This document shows positions 59,499 through 64,000 of a stretch of DNA of 64,000 nucleotides, in pieces. Position 1 is the stretch's first letter. The number at the start of each line of letters is the position of its first letter. The notes under the pieces were generated by a model that had not been told where the DNA came from, searched no databases, and worked only from the letters and a program-made list of their open reading frames with translations. The DNA is from Amylostereum areolatum (lineage: Eukaryota > Basidiomycota > Agaricomycetes > Russulales > Stereaceae): NCBI GenBank assembly GCA_012932865.1, contig SAXG01000003.1, forward strand, positions 372,001 to 436,000. The letters are read 5' to 3'. The position numbers and the translations under genes were made by a program.

Positions 59499-59763
59499 TG
59501 TGTCTCCTCTTCGTCGATCGCATTTGTATCCTGTTACTGTTGTTGTCCCACTCATGCCACTTGTTTCTCGTCCTTGTCATCCTTGTCGCCTTTAGATTTA
59601 TACGCTTATTGTATCTGTAATTCTAGCCTGTCATCACTACATACCACCATCTCAATGAAATGTGTTATATCACCTCTTGACCCCATCAGGTTGAAATCGA
59701 CGTTCCATAATGATACAAGTGAACGAGGCGTCGCACAGCTCTAGATACTTACGGGTCAGAATA

Positions 59764-60160
59764 TTATCGTTCCTTCCGCGATTCTTCCGGCTTTGCGGGG
59801 CCTGACGCAAGTCCTCCCTTGGCTTGACTGTCCTCGATGAGCGATACTACGATATACGCGACAAGAACGACGTTAGCTGCGACAATTGCCGTAATCGCAG
59901 CGTACGTAGAGTTGCCTAGCGGATGATTACGTTGATGAAGTTCGACACTGGTTGAGCTGAACGTACCGTTCCAGAGATATTTCTCAGAGCCGAAGTACGA
60001 CGCCAAAGGGACGGCACCGAGGGAAATACTGAATATGACAAGCTTTACTAGGACGCCCCTAGGGATTGTCAGGCTAACGGTCAATCTTGTCTGTTTGTGG
60101 AAATTCCTACCTCTGCGCGCCCTGCTCGGTCACTCTTGAAGGAGCTGCTTGTGCACTCAT
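59764..60160 (-). CDS. VMA21: V-ATPase assembly factor Vma21
   Basis: Small ER integral membrane chaperone for the V0 sector of the vacuolar proton pump. Start MSAQAAPSRVTEQGAQR at 60160. Transmembrane helix 1: GVLVKLVIFSISLGAVPLAS; after an intron helix 2: STYAAITAIVAANVVLVAYI. The loop YFGSEKYLWNG and the charged C-terminus (AKPEESRKER) match fungal Vma21; the yeast-type KKxx retrieval signal is not exact (SRKER). Two introns, frame intact, length about 95 residues. Confidence 0.88.
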
Positions 60161-60605
60161 TTCGCTTTGCGTAGAGTACTACCACCCCCAAGTCAACATT
60201 TGGACTGTCTTGGTAAACAGCTCGAGCTAAAGGCCTGGACGTGGGATGGAGATTATGTATCACCTACCTGACAAGTTCAGATATCAATTGTACTCGAAGA
60301 AATCCGTGGGAGGTCCAGTAGCAGACTGAGAAAGACAGCAGATGGCAGTTGAACAAGTCGGAGCCTGGGGAGACGAGGCGAAACTCGTGGTCAGCACCGT
60401 GACCGAACCGTACTGTCCCATGTGATTCATCCTTCAATTCTTACAACTCAAGTACAACTCAAGTCTACGTAGGTCTACGTTGGGTTCTGTCCTACGACCG
60501 GTACACCCATACCATATATGTGAGTCGCTCTCAATGATCGTAGTCGGGATTTTTAAAGTCATAAAGGGAAGGTACAAAGCCTCACGGACCTCACTATCCC
60601 GATAA
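60161..60605. promoter_or_regulatory. Divergent intergenic region, Vma21 / thioesterase
   Basis: About 0.45 kb between outward start codons; contains a short direct repeat (ACAACTCAAGT twice near 60440-60465, then two GTCTACGT-type units). No gene supported. Confidence 0.4.
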
Positions 60606-61139
60606 ATGGCTAGTCCCGTGCTCAAAGGACGCACCCGTTCCAGTTATCCATACTTTCTGCAGTACCGCACTCGATGGTACGTGCTCCAGGAGGATTGATG
60701 GGCAGGAACGTCAGAACATAATCAGCTACACACAGGAGCGACAATGACCAGTACTCCCACGTAAACAACTCGGTTTACTACCACCTTTTCGACTCAATCG
60801 TGAACACATACCTACCTCATTACGCGCTGCGACCAATCGCCACGATCATCTTCAACCATAGGTCTCGTCGTCTCGTCGCAGTGCGAATTCTTCTCGCCTC
60901 TATCCTTTCCTGAAGTCTTGGACCTGGGATTGAAGGTCAACAAACTGGGGACAAGCTCCGTCACGTATGAAGTTGGGGTATTTCGGCAAGGCGAGGACAG
61001 CCCAGCAGCTGTTGGAGGTTATACGCATGTATTTGTCGACTCCCAGACGAGAAGAAGCGCGGTCATAGAAGCGAAGACGAGAACTGGATTAGAACAACTT
61101 TACCTGCGCGATTCGGGACGAGGAGAGGCTAAACTGTAG
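60606..61139 (+). CDS. Hotdog-fold acyl-CoA thioesterase (4HBT family)
   Basis: Small thioester hydrolase. Start MASPVLKGRTRSSYPYFLQY at 60606; after a GTACGT intron the signature RTRWSDNDQYSHVNNSVYYH appears, with the catalytic aspartate and the HVNN turn of the hotdog helix. Later blocks are GLVVSSQCEFFSPLSFPEVL and KLGTSSVTYEVGVFRQGED, GYTHVFVDSQTRRS. Between NTYL and the downstream part one surplus C (60815-60816) breaks the frame; without it the sequence reads LLITRCDQSPRSSSTIGLVV. About 160 residues. Substrate chain length unknown; no targeting signal evident. Confidence 0.83.
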
Positions 61140-61226
61140 AGTTTGAACCAGATTTCTTTGCACTTCATCTCCTATCGCTGGTCCTCTCGCTGCACGACCC
61201 AAGTACAAGCAGTGCAACGTTCAACT

Positions 61227-61697
61227 ATGGCAGTGAAAAGCAACCCGACCGAGAGGCTTGCGAGCATTTTGGCAGGGATTGCAAGTTCACGAAAGGACGA
61301 CGACACCGACGCTTTGATCGCTCGGACGGCGGACCGAGGAATTCCGAGCGTTCAAGAGCTTAAAACAAGCTCAAGCTCACTCTCTGAGCCTCTCTCCGAG
61401 CTCTACCGTCGAAACGCGATCCCGCATGGCTGCGCTTCAGGACCCCGGACTACCCCTGCAGCGTGGTGCTTAAAAGTCGCCCTCGCCCTCAGCCAGCCTC
61501 TCCAACAACCGAAGACGCGACTTCGAGAAGTTCAAGGTGCGTGTACTTTTCTTTCGAGTTTGACCGCGAACTGACATCCATGGCATCTCAGAGGCCCTAT
61601 TATCAGACATTGGGCGAGCGCACGGTACGTCCCCTTTGCTCCTTGATACCCTTACATCGTAGCTGACATTCTCCGTCTACAGTACTTCGGAGTGTAG
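61227..61697 (+). CDS. Unrecognised small protein gene
   Basis: Start MAVKSNPTERLASILAGIAS, then a polar stretch (RKDDDTDALIARTADRG, VQELKTSSSSLSEPL). Two short terminal exons read KRPYYQTLGERT and YFGV with good splice signals (GTGCGT/CTCAG and GTACGT/CTACAG), preceded by LSNNRRRDFEKF. The two halves are in different frames unless one A of the run at 61472-61475 is dropped. No family recognised. Confidence 0.45.
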
Positions 61698-61934
61698 ACT
61701 TGATTATAATACACTTGTACTGTCCTTATAGTTATGTCCTTAACTTAGAGTAATACTTAGCACATCGCATCACATGATCGCGCGCTCATCCACACCACGC
61801 TCGAACTGCACTCTTACTGGTACAAGTAACATAACCTCCACGATACCCTTGCCGCAGCTGTTTCAAAGCGTGCATTCTCTACACACATCTCACTCACAAC
61901 CTAGGGTTGATCCTGTATACTCCCCCTGTACCTC

Positions 61935-64000
61935 ATGCAGGTCGACACTGCAAGCAACGAACCCGATGTCGCCAACGAGAAACGTCCAAGTCCCGCATCA
62001 CGATGGTGGACATTAGACATCCTGCCAGCGGAATACGACATCCTCATCGCATCCACGGCTTTCAAACTATTGCTCTATCCCGCATAGTGAGCCAGATTTA
62101 AGTTCTTGTAGTATCACTTAGCCTGCGCCTTACATGGCGACCAAGCCGTTCGACGGACTTCGAGGTCCATAGGAATTGGCTAGCAATTACACACTCACTG
62201 CCTTTGTCCAGGTGGTACTATGATGTGCGTGGCCGCTTTTTTTGGTACTGATAGTACTGAGGCCGTAGCCGTCTAGACAACCTCAGAATGGAGTACGTCT
62301 ATTCATGCCCGAGTTCATCCAAGTTTCCATCCTCATTGCCGACCGTTCAGCCTTGGACTATCCACCATTTTTCGCCTACTTTGAGAAGCTACTGTCAATA
62401 CCAGCATCCGTCATCGACCCGAAGATAGTCGATTTGAATAACCTGAATTACGACTCCTGGTCAGTCATCGCCTACCAAAGGTCAACCGTCATCCTTACAG
62501 AACTAGTTCTGGGCGCCGCTCTTTTAAAGTAAATGCGGTTCTGTCTCTTCACGATCTTCTTATTAAATAAGAATCAGATTCGTTCGCGGTGCAACGGATC
62601 CATCTATCCAGCGACTCATATCGGCTTCGCTATTCCTCCATCCTGGTTTTCTCATCGTGGATCACATACACTTTCAGTACAACGGGTTCATGTTCGGAAT
62701 CCTCCTGGCGTCCATCTTGATGGCCCGAAATGTGAGTCCCCTTCCCTCCATGTCAGGTTTCTTGACCAACAATCAGCTTCACAGGGAAACAAACTTGCTA
62801 GTGGGTTCTTGTTCGCTGTCTTGCTCAACTTCAAACACATATACATGTATCTCGCAGTGAGTCCCTCTACCTGTAATCGGAGATATCTCCTAAACTGTGC
62901 GACAGCCAGCCTACTTTGTATACCTCCTACGATCGTTTTGCATCTCGCGGGACGGCACCATCCTCCCCATGCGGTTTATATCCCTAGCCAACACTGTTAT
63001 CTTGGTGTTTCTTCTGTCGCTGGGGCCTTTCATCTTCCTGGGTCAAATTCCACAACTTCTTTCCAGGCTCTTCCCCTTCACGCGAGGACTCAACCACGCA
63101 TATTGGGCGCCGAATGCCTGGGCTTTGGTAACAGCCGCCGACCGAATCCTCTTGCAATGCAAGTGTCATTTTTTATCACTGATATCGCTACTCACGTATC
63201 TGGGCTACAGACGTTAAACTATTGGGTGGATCGCTAGACGTGAATGTTTCGGGAGTCGCATCAACCTCCAGGGGTCTCGTAGGCGACACCGTTTTCGCCG
63301 TCATACCGAATGTGAAACCAATCCACACCTTTGTGTTCACGGCGGGGCTTCAATCTGTGGGTATATCATCACATTATAGTCGAGTGACGGTGTACTGATA
63401 TTGACCCCAACCCCAGGTTTTCCTTGTTAAACTGTGGCGCGTTCCGACCTTACAAGTCATTTGTCGCTGCGTTGACGCTTTGCGGATATACCTCATTCAT
63501 GTTCGGCTGGCATGTGCATGAGAAGGCCATTTTGCTCGTCCTTGTCCCCCTCAGGTGCGTTGGTCACCCTTCCATACATTGGACATTCTTTTGATGGGAT
63601 GTCAGTCTGCTTGCGGGCGAAAATCACGCCTACTTTAGGACCTTTGTCATTGCGAGTACGGCCGGCGTGGTTTCTCTCTTTCCTCTCCTCTTTACTCCCG
63701 CTGGTAAGTTGTCGAGATCATTCGTCTACTTGTCTTTCTTAAAACAACGGACAGAGCGTGCCATCGAGATCGGATACTCCCTCTTGTGGTTTCTTTTCAC
63801 GTTTGGACCTTTACACAAACGCCTTTACGAGTAAGCATCTTCTCGTGGATGGTCAGATAGTATTCAAGCCTATGTCCTCAGGTTCCCTCGTTCGATGATG
63901 GCGGTCATCATGAACTCCGTTGAAATGCTCTACCTGACAGGGTTCTTCGTGCTTCAACCCGCAGTCATCCTCTTCCCCTATGCGATGAAGAGATTTTCGT
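61935..64000 (+). CDS. ALG8: Dolichyl-P-Glc alpha-1,3-glucosyltransferase Alg8 (partial)
   Basis: ER multi-span enzyme adding the second glucose to the dolichol-linked oligosaccharide. Start [16 protein letters not shown] at 61935. Membrane and luminal signatures: [96 protein letters not shown] and [19 protein letters not shown], all diagnostic of Alg6/Alg8, with HFQYNGF favouring Alg8. One surplus T at 63450-63451 shifts the frame before [17 protein letters not shown]. The intron 63159-63210 begins GCAAGT. The gene is cut by the right edge in the C-terminal membrane domain (FPYAMKRFS). Confidence 0.92.

Noticed and set aside
1..64000. Search for transposons, tRNA/rRNA genes, CRISPR-like arrays and secondary-metabolite clusters
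   Set aside because: No transposase, reverse transcriptase, terminal repeats, tRNA box pattern or spaced repeat array was visible; the monooxygenase, aldehyde dehydrogenase and Zn2Cys6 protein are separated by housekeeping genes and do not form a cluster.

Overview
The window looks like nuclear DNA of a filamentous basidiomycete (Agaricomycetes, possibly a polypore). Genes are dense on both strands, nearly every gene is cut by many 45-75 nt GT-AG introns, and the protein families are fungal (Lag1, Nem1, Hsp31, Zn2Cys6 factor, Dicer, Tvp38, fungal R2, Alg8). Coordinates given for CDS entries are start codon to stop codon and include introns; I read the splice sites by eye.

Layout, left to right. 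0.8-3.7 kb: a tandem pair of Hsp31/DJ-1 genes with a doubtful small membrane-protein gene antisense between them. 3.8-8.6 kb: U1A/U2B''-type RRM protein, ceramide synthase, FAD monooxygenase. 9.6-15.6 kb: ESCRT-III Snf7, Nem1 phosphatase, flavocytochrome b2-type dehydrogenase. 16-20.8 kb: large UBA/Cys-rich/E2 protein and U1 snRNP C. 21.8-29.4 kb: 1-Cys peroxiredoxin, proteasome alpha-2, Zn2Cys6 protein, aldehyde dehydrogenase. 29.9-31.9 kb: coding sequence I could not resolve. 32.4-39.6 kb: Cox8-type subunit, an N-terminally short Dicer, an unknown conserved-looking gene. 40.3-48 kb: small membrane protein, Faf1-type ribosome assembly factor, Tvp38, LOA1-type acyltransferase, Cys/Met PLP enzyme. 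48-56 kb: secreted double-psi beta-barrel protein, Utp12, aspartyl aminopeptidase, Imp4. 56.3-59.5 kb: two ribonucleotide reductase small-subunit genes head to head. 59.8-64 kb: Vma21, a thioesterase, a small unknown gene and Alg8, which runs off the right edge.

Most genes are housekeeping and unrelated in function; there is no operon-like logic. Functional echoes are: ribosome biogenesis (Faf1, Utp12, Imp4), splicing (U1A/U2B'', U1-C), lipid/ER-Golgi (Lag1, Nem1, LOA1-type, Tvp38, Alg8, Vma21) and the RNR pair sharing one promoter that contains an ACGCGT box.

The most striking sequence-level pattern is that at least ten otherwise well conserved reading frames are broken by exactly one surplus base, usually beside an identical base. 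I regard this most likely as assembly/sequencing insertion error, but it decides whether many gene models are intact. Other points of interest are a Dicer with no room for its first helicase lobe, five GC-AG introns, a possible 26-nt intron, and the divergent RNR2 pair. I found no mobile element, tRNA, rRNA or CRISPR array, and no clear new multi-gene system.
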